DNA of 64,000 bases from Lysobacterales bacterium (GTDB lineage Bacteria; Pseudomonadota; Gammaproteobacteria; Xanthomonadales; Xanthomonadaceae), in assembly GCA_017302135.1 (NCBI GenBank), contig JAFLDZ010000003.1:1-64000 (forward strand), in the 5' to 3' direction. Of this stretch, positions 44,352-53,236 are shown in pieces (position 1 is the first letter of the stretch; each line of letters begins with the position of its first letter). The notes under the pieces were generated by a model that ran no database searches, had not been told where the DNA came from, and worked only from the letters and a program-made list of their open reading frames with translations. A program made the translations under genes and the position numbers.

Positions 44352-45584
44352 TCAGTGGTCTGCCTGGCGCGGCTGTATCCGCAACAGCTTGCCGTTTTCC
44401 TCATCGGTCAACACGTAGATCGCGCCGTCCGGGCCTTCGCGCACGTCGCGGATGCGCTCCGCGCGATCGGTCAGCAGTCGCTCTTCGTGGACGATGCGGT
44501 CGCCGTCCAGTTCGAGCCGGATCAGCGCGCTCTTGGCCAATGCGCCAATGAACAGATTGCCCTTCCATTCCGGAAACGCCTTGCCGCTGTAGAACAGCAT
44601 GCCGCTGAGCGCGGGCGACACTTCCCAGACATGGTGCGGCGTCTCCATTCCCGGCGCGGTTCTGCCGACCGAACCGCTCACCGGCAAACCGCTGTAATCC
44701 TTGCCGAAGGTCACCACCGGCCAACCGTAGTTGCGGCCGGCCTGCGGGATATTGAGTTCGTCGCCGCCCATCGGCCCGTGTTCGCTGGTCCACAGCCGAC
44801 GCGTCACCGGATGCAGCGCAGCGCCCTGCATGTTGCGATGGCCGTACGACCATATCTCGGGGCGCGCGCCTGCGCGCTTCACGAACGGGTTGTCGTCGGG
44901 GATGCGGCCGTCCGGCCAGATCCGCACCAGCTTGCCCTGCAGTTTGTCGAGCGGCTGCGCCGCTTCGGCGACACGGTTCTCGCCCTGGGTGACGAACAGA
45001 TGTCCGGCATCGTCGAACACAAGCCGCGAGCCGACGTGGCTGCCGCTGGATAATTTTGGCTCCTGCCGATAGATCACTTCGACATTCAACAATGCATCGC
45101 CTTCCAGACGTCCGCGCGCCACCGCAGTGCCGGCCTTGTTGCCGCGCAGATTCGGTTCCGCGAACGAGAAATACACCCATTTGTCGTCGGCGAACGTCGG
45201 CGACAGCACCACGTCGAGCAGGCCCGCCTGGCCATCGACGAACATCTCCGGCAGGCCGACGATCGGCGCTGACACCGAACCGTCGGCGTTGATCCTGCGC
45301 AGGCGCCCGGCGCGCTCGGTCACCAGCATCCCGCCATCGGGCAGGAACGCCAGCGCCCACGGATGTTCGAGCCCGGCGACACGCTCGACCACCTCGAATT
45401 CGACCTTTTCCGAAGCGGCGCGCTGGGGTTTCGCGTCATCGACCATTCGCGGCGGTTCGGTCGGCGGCGGCGGTGCGCCGGGGTCGCATGCGGCCAGCGC
45501 CATCGACAGCAGCACCAGCGGCAAGCGCTTGCGGAGAAGGCGCGAATCCACAGTCGATCGGGAAGTCATGACGATATCCGGCAT
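44352..45584 (-). CDS. PQQ-dependent sugar dehydrogenase lipoprotein (aldose sugar dehydrogenase type)
   Basis: This 410-residue protein has a lipoprotein signal (LSMALAAC) and a six-bladed propeller of the soluble glucose/aldose sugar dehydrogenase type. Key segments are GLEHPWALAFLPDGGMLVTERAGRL, SGSHVGSRLVFD, WSYGHRNMQGAALHP and LWTSEHGPMGGDELN, which supply the cofactor and catalytic His residues. It oxidises sugars in the periplasm using pyrroloquinoline quinone. Starts at 45584 or 45569 are both possible. It is divergent from the ACP gene and is a lone minus-strand gene among EPS genes. Confidence 0.9.
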   Translation of the reverse strand: MPDIVMTSRSTVDSRLLRKRLPLVLLSMALAACDPGAPPPPTEPPRMVDDAKPQRAASEKVEFEVVERVAGLEHPWALAFLPDGGMLVTERAGRLRRINADGSVSAPIVGLPEMFVDGQAGLLDVVLSPTFADDKWVYFSFAEPNLRGNKAGTAVARGRLEGDALLNVEVIYRQEPKLSSGSHVGSRLVFDDAGHLFVTQGENRVAEAAQPLDKLQGKLVRIWPDGRIPDDNPFVKRAGARPEIWSYGHRNMQGAALHPVTRRLWTSEHGPMGGDELNIPQAGRNYGWPVVTFGKDYSGLPVSGSVGRTAPGMETPHHVWEVSPALSGMLFYSGKAFPEWKGNLFIGALAKSALIRLELDGDRIVHEERLLTDRAERIRDVREGPDGAIYVLTDEENGKLLRIQPRQADH

Positions 45585-45749
45585 ATGCGTGCGCTATCGA
45601 TGGGTGGGGAGGAAGGCTATTCTATCCATGGGATCCCCCAGCGACCGGACTGCTCCGGATCACCATCGCCACGCATCGGACCGCGACGCCATCCTGTGGC
45701 CGCCGCCGGGTCTTAATTGCGTTGAACGTTTCGACACGGGGACACATGC

Positions 45750-46007
45750 ATGCAGCGGCAAAAGCAAAGCCATCGGATCAAGCAATACATCCTCAAGAAC
45801 TTCCTGTTCTCCAATGACGACAGCGCCATCGGCGATCAGGATTCCCTGGTCCGCGGGGGCATCCTCGATTCGACCGGCATCTATGAACTCATCATGTTCA
45901 TCGAGGAGGAATTCAACTTCACGATCGCACCGGAGGAAATGACGCCGGACAACTTCGATACGCTCGAAGTCATCGACGCCTTCATCGACCGAAAACTGGC
46001 CGGATAG
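45750..46007 (+). CDS. Acyl carrier protein
   Basis: This 85-residue helical carrier has the phosphopantetheine attachment site at Ser 41 in GGILDSTGIYEL, followed by the acidic helix IMFIEEEFNFTIAPEEM. It differs from the general fatty-acid AcpP, which has the DSL motif, and resembles carriers paired with a dedicated ligase. It lies 10 bp before the acyl ligase, so it probably receives the acyl or aminoacyl group from that enzyme. Confidence 0.9.
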   Translation: MQRQKQSHRIKQYILKNFLFSNDDSAIGDQDSLVRGGILDSTGIYELIMFIEEEFNFTIAPEEMTPDNFDTLEVIDAFIDRKLAG

Positions 46008-46017
46008 GCATCGCGTC

Positions 46018-47553
46018 ATGCCGTCGATCGTCGCACGGGTCGCCGATATCGTCAGACGCCATCCGGAGCGCGTGGCGATCGTCGGCGACGATCGCCGGAT
46101 CCGCTACGTAGAGTTCTGGGCCGAAGCGCGGCATTTCGCGCGGGCACTGCATGCACGCGGTCTTCGACGCGGCGAACGGGTGGCGATCCTCTTGCCGAAC
46201 CGGATCGAGGCGGCGGTCGCCTGCTATGGCTGCTGGCTGGCCGGAGGCATCGCCGCGCCGTTGAACGTACAGGCCCGCGCACGCGATTTCGAAGCCTGGC
46301 TGCGACACTGCGATGCGCGCCACATCGTCTACGAGCACAGCCACGGCGACGCCGTCGAAGCGATCTCGAAAATCGATGCGTGCAATGGGCACGCGCCGAT
46401 CGAGCGCTGGGCGATCGGCGCAGACCGTCCGCTGTTTCCGCAGGACGCCGTCCCTGCATCCGCAAGCGATATCGATAACGATGCGAACGCCATCGCCGCC
46501 GATGACGCCGCGCTCATCCTCTACACCTCCGGGACCACCGGCGCGCCCAAGGGCGTCACCCTGACCCACGGCAATCTGCTGGCCAATGCCAGCGCGGTGG
46601 TGCGCTATCTGGAACTGAGCGAGCGCGACAGCGTGCTGTCGATCCTCGCGTTCTATTACGCCTATGGCGCATCCGTGCTGCATACGCACCTGCTTTCGGG
46701 CGGCTGCGTGGTGCTTGCGCAGAATCTGCTGTTCCCGCATTTGCTGATGGACACCATCGCGCGCGAACGGATCACCGGGTTCTCTGGCGTGCCCTCGACG
46801 TATGCCCTGCTGCTGGAGCGGGTCAAACTCGTCGATTACGACCTGTCGTCGCTGCGCTATCTCACCCAGGCAGGCGGCGCGATGAGTGCGGTGCTGACCC
46901 GCCGGTTGCGCAACGCGCTGCCCGACGCGCGCCTGTTCGTGATGTACGGCCAGACCGAAGCCACCTCGCGGCTGACCTGGCTCCCACCCGAACGGCTCGA
47001 CGAGAAAATCGGTTCTGTCGGCATCCCGGTCGACGGCGTCGAACTGCGCATCGAATGCGAAGACGGCCGCGAAGCCGACAGATACGAAACCGGCGAAATC
47101 CGGGTGCGCGGCGCCAATGTCATGCGCGGCTACTGGAACAACCCCGACGCCAGCGCATCGGTGCTGCGCGATGGCTGGCTGCGCACCGGCGACATGGGCC
47201 ATGTCGATGCCGATGGTTATCTCTACATCGACGGCCGCCGCAGCGACATGATCAAGACCGGCGCGCATCGCGTGCATCCGAACGATATCGAAGACGTGAT
47301 CCACGAAGTGCCCGGCGTCAGCGAGGTCGCCGTCGTCGGTATCGACGACAATGTGCTCGGCCAGGTGGTCAAGGCGTTCATCGTCGCCCCGGGTCTGCCG
47401 CCGAACAGCGAAAACATGATCAAGGCGCACTGTCGGGAGCGTCTGGCCAGCTACAAGATTCCGCGCGAGATCGCGTTCGTCTCCGCCCTACCGCGCACCG
47501 CGTCCGGCAAGGTCCGCCGCGCCGCCCTTCTGGAGCCGCAAACCATCCCATGA
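46018..47553 (+). CDS. Acyl-CoA ligase/AMP-dependent synthetase (exosortase A-associated type)
   Basis: This 511-residue adenylate-forming enzyme has the P-loop-like ILYTSGTTGAPKGVTLTH, then FVMYGQTEATSRL, the GEIRVRGANVMRGYWNNP and DGWLRTGDMG segments, and the catalytic lysine in RTASGKVRR. It activates a carboxylic acid and likely loads it on the ACP encoded 10 bp upstream. Similar ligases are annotated in exosortase A EPS loci; the acid is not known. Its stop overlaps the next start by four bases. Confidence 0.9.
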   Translation: MPSIVARVADIVRRHPERVAIVGDDRRIRYVEFWAEARHFARALHARGLRRGERVAILLPNRIEAAVACYGCWLAGGIAAPLNVQARARDFEAWLRHCDARHIVYEHSHGDAVEAISKIDACNGHAPIERWAIGADRPLFPQDAVPASASDIDNDANAIAADDAALILYTSGTTGAPKGVTLTHGNLLANASAVVRYLELSERDSVLSILAFYYAYGASVLHTHLLSGGCVVLAQNLLFPHLLMDTIARERITGFSGVPSTYALLLERVKLVDYDLSSLRYLTQAGGAMSAVLTRRLRNALPDARLFVMYGQTEATSRLTWLPPERLDEKIGSVGIPVDGVELRIECEDGREADRYETGEIRVRGANVMRGYWNNPDASASVLRDGWLRTGDMGHVDADGYLYIDGRRSDMIKTGAHRVHPNDIEDVIHEVPGVSEVAVVGIDDNVLGQVVKAFIVAPGLPPNSENMIKAHCRERLASYKIPREIAFVSALPRTASGKVRRAALLEPQTIP

Positions 47554-48554
47554 ACGCCCTCGATTCCAATACGCTCGACTGGAGCGCGCTCGACATCGAC
47601 TACGAACAGGAAGCCGATCGCATCGCCGCACGCCTGCGCGAGATCACCGCGCGGCAGTTGCATCGGCGCGGGCTGGTGGTCGCGATATCCGGCGGCATCG
47701 ACAGCTCCGCAAGCGTCTCGCTGGCGGTGCGCGCGCTCGGCCCGGAGCGCGTGTTCGGTCTGATCCTGCCGGAACGCGATTCCTCCGACGACAGCGCCGC
47801 GCGCGCGACCATCCTCGCCGAGCACCTGGGGATCCGCACCGAAACCGTGGACATCGCCCCGGCGCTCGACGCCATCGGCTGTTATCACGCGCGCGACGAG
47901 GCGGTGCGCAACGCGCTGCCCGAATACGCCGACGGCTGGAAATTCAAGATCGTCATCGACGGCGGCATCCAGGGGCGCTTCAACCGCTTCCGACTGATCG
48001 CCGAATCGCCCGACGGCGCGCCGCACGAGCGCGATCTGGCGCTGCCCGATTATCTGACCATCGTCGCGGCCACCAATTTCAAGCAGCGCATCCGCAAGAC
48101 GCTCGAATATTTCCACGCCGATCGCCTCAACTATGCCGTGGTCGGGACCCCCAACCGGCTGGAATACGATCAGGGCTTCTTCGTGAAGAACGGCGACGGC
48201 TCCGCCGACGTGAAGCCGATCGCGCACCTGTACAAATCCCAGGTTTACGGCATGGCCCGTCATCTCGGGTTGCCCGAACGCGTCTGCGCGGCGATTCCCA
48301 CCACCGACACCTACAGCCTCAACCAGGGCCAGGACGAATTCTATTTCGCGCTGCCTTATCGACAGATGGATCTGGCGCTGTATGCGCTGAATCACGGCTA
48401 TGCGCCAGCGGCGCTCGCGACCGCGCTGGGCATCGACGAGACCCAGGCGCGGGCGATCTACGACGACATCGCCAACAAACGCCGGACGACGAAGTATCTG
48501 CATCTGCCGCCCGTGCTGGTAGCGGATGTCGCCGAGCTGCACGCGCAGGCGTGA
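47550..48554 (+). CDS. NAD-synthase-family PP-loop amidating enzyme
   Basis: This 334-residue protein belongs to the NadE family. The ATP pyrophosphatase loop SGGIDSS is at residues 47-53, and VVGTPNRLEYDQGFFVKNGDGSADVKPIAHLYKSQV matches the NadE core. It has no glutaminase domain, so it must use free ammonia or a partner. NadE proper makes NAD from deamido-NAD. Its position inside an ACP-ligase module suggests it has been recruited to amidate another acid. That is an inference; an ordinary NAD synthase is the alternative. It overlaps the ligase gene by four bases. Confidence 0.8.
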   Translation: MNALDSNTLDWSALDIDYEQEADRIAARLREITARQLHRRGLVVAISGGIDSSASVSLAVRALGPERVFGLILPERDSSDDSAARATILAEHLGIRTETVDIAPALDAIGCYHARDEAVRNALPEYADGWKFKIVIDGGIQGRFNRFRLIAESPDGAPHERDLALPDYLTIVAATNFKQRIRKTLEYFHADRLNYAVVGTPNRLEYDQGFFVKNGDGSADVKPIAHLYKSQVYGMARHLGLPERVCAAIPTTDTYSLNQGQDEFYFALPYRQMDLALYALNHGYAPAALATALGIDETQARAIYDDIANKRRTTKYLHLPPVLVADVAELHAQA

Positions 48555-48564
48555 GCGCAGCGCC

Positions 48565-49626
48565 TTGACCGCCCGATCGACGCCTCCGCAATACGCGACG
48601 CGCGAAGGCGACGCCACCATCGACCGCGAAGCGGTGCTTGCGGTCTGGCGCGGCAATCTCGGCCGCGATGCGCGGATGACGGCCAAATACGACTGGTTCT
48701 ATCACCGCGCACCGGCGGGCGCGCCCTTGCTGCAACTGCTGATGCATGCGGACACCGAAGCACCGGTCGGCGTCTGTTCCGCCGGACGCCGACGGATGCT
48801 GCTCGACGGACACGAAGCGCGCGCCGGCGTCATGGTCGACCTGGCGGTGACGCCCGAACACCGCTCGCTCGGTCCGGCGCTGATCCTGCAGCAGGGGCTG
48901 TTCGCTGCGGGCCAACGCGAACTGGACCTGCTCTACTGCTTCCCCAATCCCAAGGCTGCGCCGGTGTTCAAACGCATCGGCTACCGGCATCTCGCCGACA
49001 TGGTGCGGCACGCGCGGGTGTTGCGGCATGCGGAGTACGTTCACCGCCGCTGGCCGGGGTTGCCGACATGGCTGGCCTCGCCTCTGGGCGTAGTCATCGA
49101 CCTCGGCCATCGTGCGCGCGATGCGTGGCGCTGGCGCGCCGGACGATCGCTTCGGGCGCAATGGTCCGATCGCGTGCCCGACATCGCATCGCTCTGGGAC
49201 ACTTCTCCGAAACCGTCGGCTTTGACCGCCGTGCGCGATGCGGCGCATCTGCGCTGGCGCTTCGATGATGCGCCTGTCGTGGACGATGTGATGCCGTTCC
49301 GGCATCTGCAGTTGTTCGATGACGCAACTCCGGTGGCGTGGTTCGCGACCCGCCTCGATGGCCATACCCTGCACATCCATGATTTCTGGTCGCGCGATGG
49401 CGCGCAGGTCGCGCCGGACGTGCTCGCCGCACTGCTGCGCGCGGTGCGCAAGGCAGGTCATGCGGCGGTCTCGATCGAACTGGCGACTTCGACCGAACGC
49501 CTGCAACCCTGGCTGGACGCCGGTTTCAGCGCACGCAGCAAGCGTCCGGTTTTCGGACATTGGGGTGCGAAGGATGAGGACACGATGCCGTCGCTGCATC
49601 TCGTCTCTGCGGACGAGGATGAGTAA
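48565..49626 (+). CDS. GNAT-like acyltransferase
   Basis: This 353-residue protein shows a GNAT-like core in the first half: AGVMVDLAVTPEHRSLGPALILQQGLF (the acyl-CoA-binding beta-bulge and helix) and YCFPNPKAAPVFKRIGYR. The second half may be a second, diverged acyltransferase-like domain, as in FemAB-type or tandem GNAT proteins. It probably moves the carrier-bound acyl group onto an EPS sugar. No ATG is suitable; a TTG at 48565 (MTARSTPP) is chosen, 10 bp after the NadE-like gene. The start remains uncertain. Confidence 0.7.
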   Translation: MTARSTPPQYATREGDATIDREAVLAVWRGNLGRDARMTAKYDWFYHRAPAGAPLLQLLMHADTEAPVGVCSAGRRRMLLDGHEARAGVMVDLAVTPEHRSLGPALILQQGLFAAGQRELDLLYCFPNPKAAPVFKRIGYRHLADMVRHARVLRHAEYVHRRWPGLPTWLASPLGVVIDLGHRARDAWRWRAGRSLRAQWSDRVPDIASLWDTSPKPSALTAVRDAAHLRWRFDDAPVVDDVMPFRHLQLFDDATPVAWFATRLDGHTLHIHDFWSRDGAQVAPDVLAALLRAVRKAGHAAVSIELATSTERLQPWLDAGFSARSKRPVFGHWGAKDEDTMPSLHLVSADEDE

Positions 49627-49657
49627 GCGGCGCATCAGCGTAAGGCGCAGCCCGCGC

Positions 49658-50692
49658 TCAGTCCGGACGCAATCGCCGCGATTCACGGCGGAACAGGTAC
49701 CACGCGAGCCGTTCGGGACAGAAGCGGCCATGACTATCGACGATCGTGCCGGTTTCGTAGCCGGTACGACCGAGCAGCCACGATGGCCGCGCACCTGCCG
49801 CATTCAGCACCGGCACGCTGGTGAACAGCAGTTCGTAGCCGGCCGCGCGCGCGCGCGCGGCGATCGCATCGTCGAACGCACCATGCGGGAAGGACATCGT
49901 CGCGCAGGCTGGCGTCGCCAGGCCCTCCGGCGCATCCAGCATCGCCGCCATCGCCGCGCGCGCACCATCGAGTTCGGCATCCAGATCATCGGCGCGCAGC
50001 AGCGGCGCGTGGGTTTTCCCATGCAGGCCCAGCTCGATCCCGCCTGCACGCAGGCGGGACAGATCGGCGACATCGATCATGTGCTGCAGGCCGTCGTCGA
50101 GCTGACCGGCGTGACGATCGAGTACTGCATTGCGTTGCGCCGACGGCATTTTTTCGAGTTGCGCGATCAGCTCGCGCACACCGGCGATGCCATCGCGATG
50201 CACGGGCTCACCGCCGTGATCGCGCATGGTCGCGACCAGCGCCTCCAGCGTCAGCCTGCCCAACCGCCAGGCCGCGATGACCCGTTCCTGATAGAACGGC
50301 TGGCGCGCGCCCACGGCATTGGCCGCCACGAACATGACCGCTGGCAGACCGGCGCGCTGCAACGCAGGCATTGCGTAATCGACGTTGTCCAACCAGCCAT
50401 CGTCGAAGGTGATCAGCAGTGCACGGGACGGCAAGCCGGTGCCGTCGCGACGGGCGCGCAGCAGCGCATCCAGCGAAACCACATGGTAGTGGCGCTGGAA
50501 AAACGCCAGAGAAGCGACGAACAGGTCTTCGTCGAGGCTGTAGTCCGGATCGCAGGATGCTGAACGCGGATCGCTGCTGCGCAGGGTGCGGTGGAACATC
50601 ATCACCGTTAGACTGTCGGCATTGCGCGCGCGGTGATAGATGCCGAGCGCACCGCTGGCATACAGACATTTTCTGGCGAAATCCTTGAGCAT
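49658..50692 (-). CDS. Polysaccharide deacetylase (NodB domain)
   Basis: This 344-residue carbohydrate esterase 4 protein shows VMMFHRTLRSS, the catalytic LITFDDGWLDNVDYAMPAL, ELGLHGKTHAPLL (the HxxxH metal motif) and CATMSFPHGAFDD. It is the third NodB-type protein in the locus. The ATG at 50692 (MLKDFARK) is chosen; an ATG at 50716 would lengthen it by eight residues. Its start codon lies back-to-back on the start codon of the divergent glycosyltransferase gene. Confidence 0.88.
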   Translation of the reverse strand: MLKDFARKCLYASGALGIYHRARNADSLTVMMFHRTLRSSDPRSASCDPDYSLDEDLFVASLAFFQRHYHVVSLDALLRARRDGTGLPSRALLITFDDGWLDNVDYAMPALQRAGLPAVMFVAANAVGARQPFYQERVIAAWRLGRLTLEALVATMRDHGGEPVHRDGIAGVRELIAQLEKMPSAQRNAVLDRHAGQLDDGLQHMIDVADLSRLRAGGIELGLHGKTHAPLLRADDLDAELDGARAAMAAMLDAPEGLATPACATMSFPHGAFDDAIAARARAAGYELLFTSVPVLNAAGARPSWLLGRTGYETGTIVDSHGRFCPERLAWYLFRRESRRLRPD

Positions 50693-51647
50693 GGCGCGTC
50701 CGACCGAAGCTTCCACCGTTGAATCGACCGTACTTCCGGCCGAAGTATCGGTGATTATACCGACCTACAACCGACGCGAACTGGTGCAGCGCGCGATCGA
50801 CTCGGTGCTGGCGCAGACGCATCCGGTCGACGACATCATCGTCATCGACGACGGCTCCACGGACGGCACCGACGAGATGCTGCGCGCTCGCTACGGCGAA
50901 CGCATCCGCTACCACTGGCAGGCCAATGCCGGTGTCTCCGCAGCCCGCAATGCCGGCATGGCCATCGCTCGCGGCCGCTATTTCGCGCTGCTCGACAGCG
51001 ACGACGTATGGCGTACCGAGAAAACCGCACGTCAGGTCGCATGGCTCGATGCGCATCCGGAGTTCGGCATGGTGCTGTGCGATGTCGTCCGCGTCGACGC
51101 CGACCACAAGCCCTACAACGTCTTCCATCGTCGCGAAGTATTGCCCGAGGACGGCTGGGTGCTGCACCGCTTGTTGCTCAATCCATCGCTGGTGCCGGCA
51201 TCGATCATGTTCCGCCGCGAAGTCTTCGACACCTGCGGCGGTTTCGATCCATCGCTGCGTACCGCTGAGGATCTCGATTTCCATCTGCGCGTCGCCCGTC
51301 GCTGGCAGATCGGCGTGATCGAAGCCGAGCTGGTCGAAGCGATGCGCGGGCATCAGGATGGGTTGTCCGGAGAAGCCACCACCTACGACGATTACGTGAA
51401 GGTCGTGGAGCGCGCGATCGCCGACGCGGATGGTCTGATCGACGACGCGATCCGCCATGAAGCCATGGCGCTCACTTATCTGCGCAACGCGCGCGGCATG
51501 CTGATGCGGCGGCGCTGGCGCGATGCGCGAAGATTATGGCTCGCCGGATGGCGACTGGCACCGAATGCCTCGACGCGCAGGAGCGCGCTCGCGATGCTGC
51601 CATTCGCCGCGAAACGGCTGCTCAACGTGATGCTCGGCCGCAGCTGA
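50691..51647 (+). CDS. Glycosyltransferase family 2
   Basis: This 318-residue GT-A enzyme shows VSVIIPTYNRRELVQRAIDSVLAQTH, IIVIDDGSTDGTDEM, ANAGVSAARNAG and the metal-binding LLDSDDVW. A later RTAEDLDFHLRV supplies the ED base motif. It extends the EPS repeat. The ATG at 50691 overlaps the divergent deacetylase start by two bases, so its promoter must lie inside that gene unless a downstream start is used. A multi-hairpin repeat follows its 3' end. Confidence 0.88.
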   Translation: MARPTEASTVESTVLPAEVSVIIPTYNRRELVQRAIDSVLAQTHPVDDIIVIDDGSTDGTDEMLRARYGERIRYHWQANAGVSAARNAGMAIARGRYFALLDSDDVWRTEKTARQVAWLDAHPEFGMVLCDVVRVDADHKPYNVFHRREVLPEDGWVLHRLLLNPSLVPASIMFRREVFDTCGGFDPSLRTAEDLDFHLRVARRWQIGVIEAELVEAMRGHQDGLSGEATTYDDYVKVVERAIADADGLIDDAIRHEAMALTYLRNARGMLMRRRWRDARRLWLAGWRLAPNASTRRSALAMLPFAAKRLLNVMLGRS

Positions 51648-51664
51648 CAGAACCGTAGCGCCCC

Positions 51665-51822
51665 TAGCAGGCTGTTGAAAAACAGCCTGCTAGCGCAGCC
51701 ATGGATGGCTGCGACAGCGGAGCAAGCACGCAAGCGATTGATTCGCTGTGAGCCAGTCCGGACATGTGCCGGACTGGCGACTTGAAAAACGCACGGGATG
51801 TGCGTTTTTCAACACCCTGCTA
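51665..51822. repeat. 158-bp multi-hairpin element with inverted terminal repeats
   Basis: The 18-bp ends (51665-51682 and 51805-51822) are inverted repeats with one mismatch. Inside are perfect hairpins: 51665-51692 (12-bp stem), 51694-51713 (9-bp stem), 51752-51778 (10-bp stem) and 51782-51812 (13-bp stem). No protein is encoded. It looks like a miniature mobile or structured repeat placed between convergent EPS genes. Confidence 0.8.
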
Positions 51823-51841
51823 GAGTCGGCGGAGATCCGCG

Positions 51842-53236
51842 TCAGCGCGCGCCGCGCCCGAAGAGCACCACTTCCACCGTCTGCAGCATGATCATCGCAT
51901 CGAAGATCAGGCCGTGGTTCTTGACGTAGAACAGATCGAATTTGAGTTTTTCGTTCGCGTCGCGCACCGAAGCGCCGTACGGATAGCGCAACTGCGCCCA
52001 GCCGGTCAGCCCCGGCTTCACCGAATGACGCACATCGTAGTAACGGATCTCGCTTGTCAGCATTTCCACGAATTGCGGACGCTCGGGCCGCGGACCGACG
52101 AAGCTCATCTCTCCGGTCAGGACCAGGAACAACTGGGGCAATTCGTCCAGGCGCGTCTTGCGGATGAACTTGCCGATACGCGTACTGCGGTCGTCGTCCT
52201 TGGTCGCCCAGCGCGCCACGCCGTCGCTTTCGGCATCCACGCGCATGCTGCGGAATTTCACCATCTCGAAATGGCGGCCGTGTTCGCCGACGCGGATCTG
52301 CCGGTAGATCACCGGGCCTTTCGATTCGAGCTTCACCGCCAACGCGACCAGCAGCATCGCCGGCCAAGCCACCGACAGCAGCGCAGCGGCTGCGAGCAGA
52401 TCGAAGAACCGCTTGGTGAGCCGACGCGGCGTGGAGTAGTCGAAACCACCGGAGAACACCAGCCACGACGGGTCGACGATATTGAGCTGGACCATGCCCG
52501 CTTCGCGCTCGAAAAAGGTCGACAGGTCGGTGACCTGCACGCCCTTCTGGACGCAGTTGAGCATCTGCTCCATCGGCATGCCGCCGCGACGCTCGTCCGG
52601 CGCGATCACGATTTCATCGATATTGAGCCGGCTGGCCAACGCGCACAGCGTTTCGTCGGTGCGGATCAGCATCGCTTCATCGACGACGATCGGCTGGTTC
52701 GCGGCAGGCACGAATCCGAGCAGATTGAAGGATTTGCGGTCGCTTTTCCGGCGTAGCCGCGTATTGACCAGATTGGCGTTGTTGCCCGCTCCGTAGATCA
52801 GCACGCGCTGCTTGAGCATTTCGGCGGCCGACAGATGCGACACCAGGTAGCGGACCCCAAGCACCGCACCCATGCCGACGAGCAGGGAGATCGCGAGCAC
52901 GCCACGGCCGATGTACGCGACCGGAAACACGTAGTACACCACCAGCAGCGCGACACCGCCCAACGCGAAGGACATCGCGATGCGCAGCAGCAGATCGATC
53001 CGGCTGTGGCGGACATAGGTCTGATACAGACCGAAGGCGACCATCGCGCCGGTGACACAGAGCGCAACCAGCATCGCGCGGGCGACCAGTCCGCCGATGA
53101 AATGCTCGAAGCCCACAGGGTCCGCATGAAAACGCAACCGTGCCGCGACCACGACCGACACCATCACGGCACACAACTCGGCAAACCACAGACCACGTAT
53201 CGCCAATGTATTGCGACTGGAACGAACGGTCCTCAC
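51842..53236 (-). CDS. Undecaprenyl-phosphate sugar phosphotransferase (EPS initiating transferase)
   Basis: This 464-residue enzyme starts EPS synthesis by loading a sugar phosphate onto undecaprenyl phosphate. The N-terminal half has four to five transmembrane helices and a CoA-binding-like middle domain (VLIYGAGNNANLVNTRLRRK). The C-terminal domain is the bacterial sugar transferase: KRFFDLLAAAALLSV, GPVIYRQIRVGEHG, KFRSMR, KTRLDELPQLF, FVGPRPERPQF. It resembles the TIGR03013 (PEP-CTERM/EpsB) type. The GTG at 53236 follows GGGGGA. It lies far from the export operon. Confidence 0.93.
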   Translation of the reverse strand: MRTVRSSRNTLAIRGLWFAELCAVMVSVVVAARLRFHADPVGFEHFIGGLVARAMLVALCVTGAMVAFGLYQTYVRHSRIDLLLRIAMSFALGGVALLVVYYVFPVAYIGRGVLAISLLVGMGAVLGVRYLVSHLSAAEMLKQRVLIYGAGNNANLVNTRLRRKSDRKSFNLLGFVPAANQPIVVDEAMLIRTDETLCALASRLNIDEIVIAPDERRGGMPMEQMLNCVQKGVQVTDLSTFFEREAGMVQLNIVDPSWLVFSGGFDYSTPRRLTKRFFDLLAAAALLSVAWPAMLLVALAVKLESKGPVIYRQIRVGEHGRHFEMVKFRSMRVDAESDGVARWATKDDDRSTRIGKFIRKTRLDELPQLFLVLTGEMSFVGPRPERPQFVEMLTSEIRYYDVRHSVKPGLTGWAQLRYPYGASVRDANEKLKFDLFYVKNHGLIFDAMIMLQTVEVVLFGRGAR

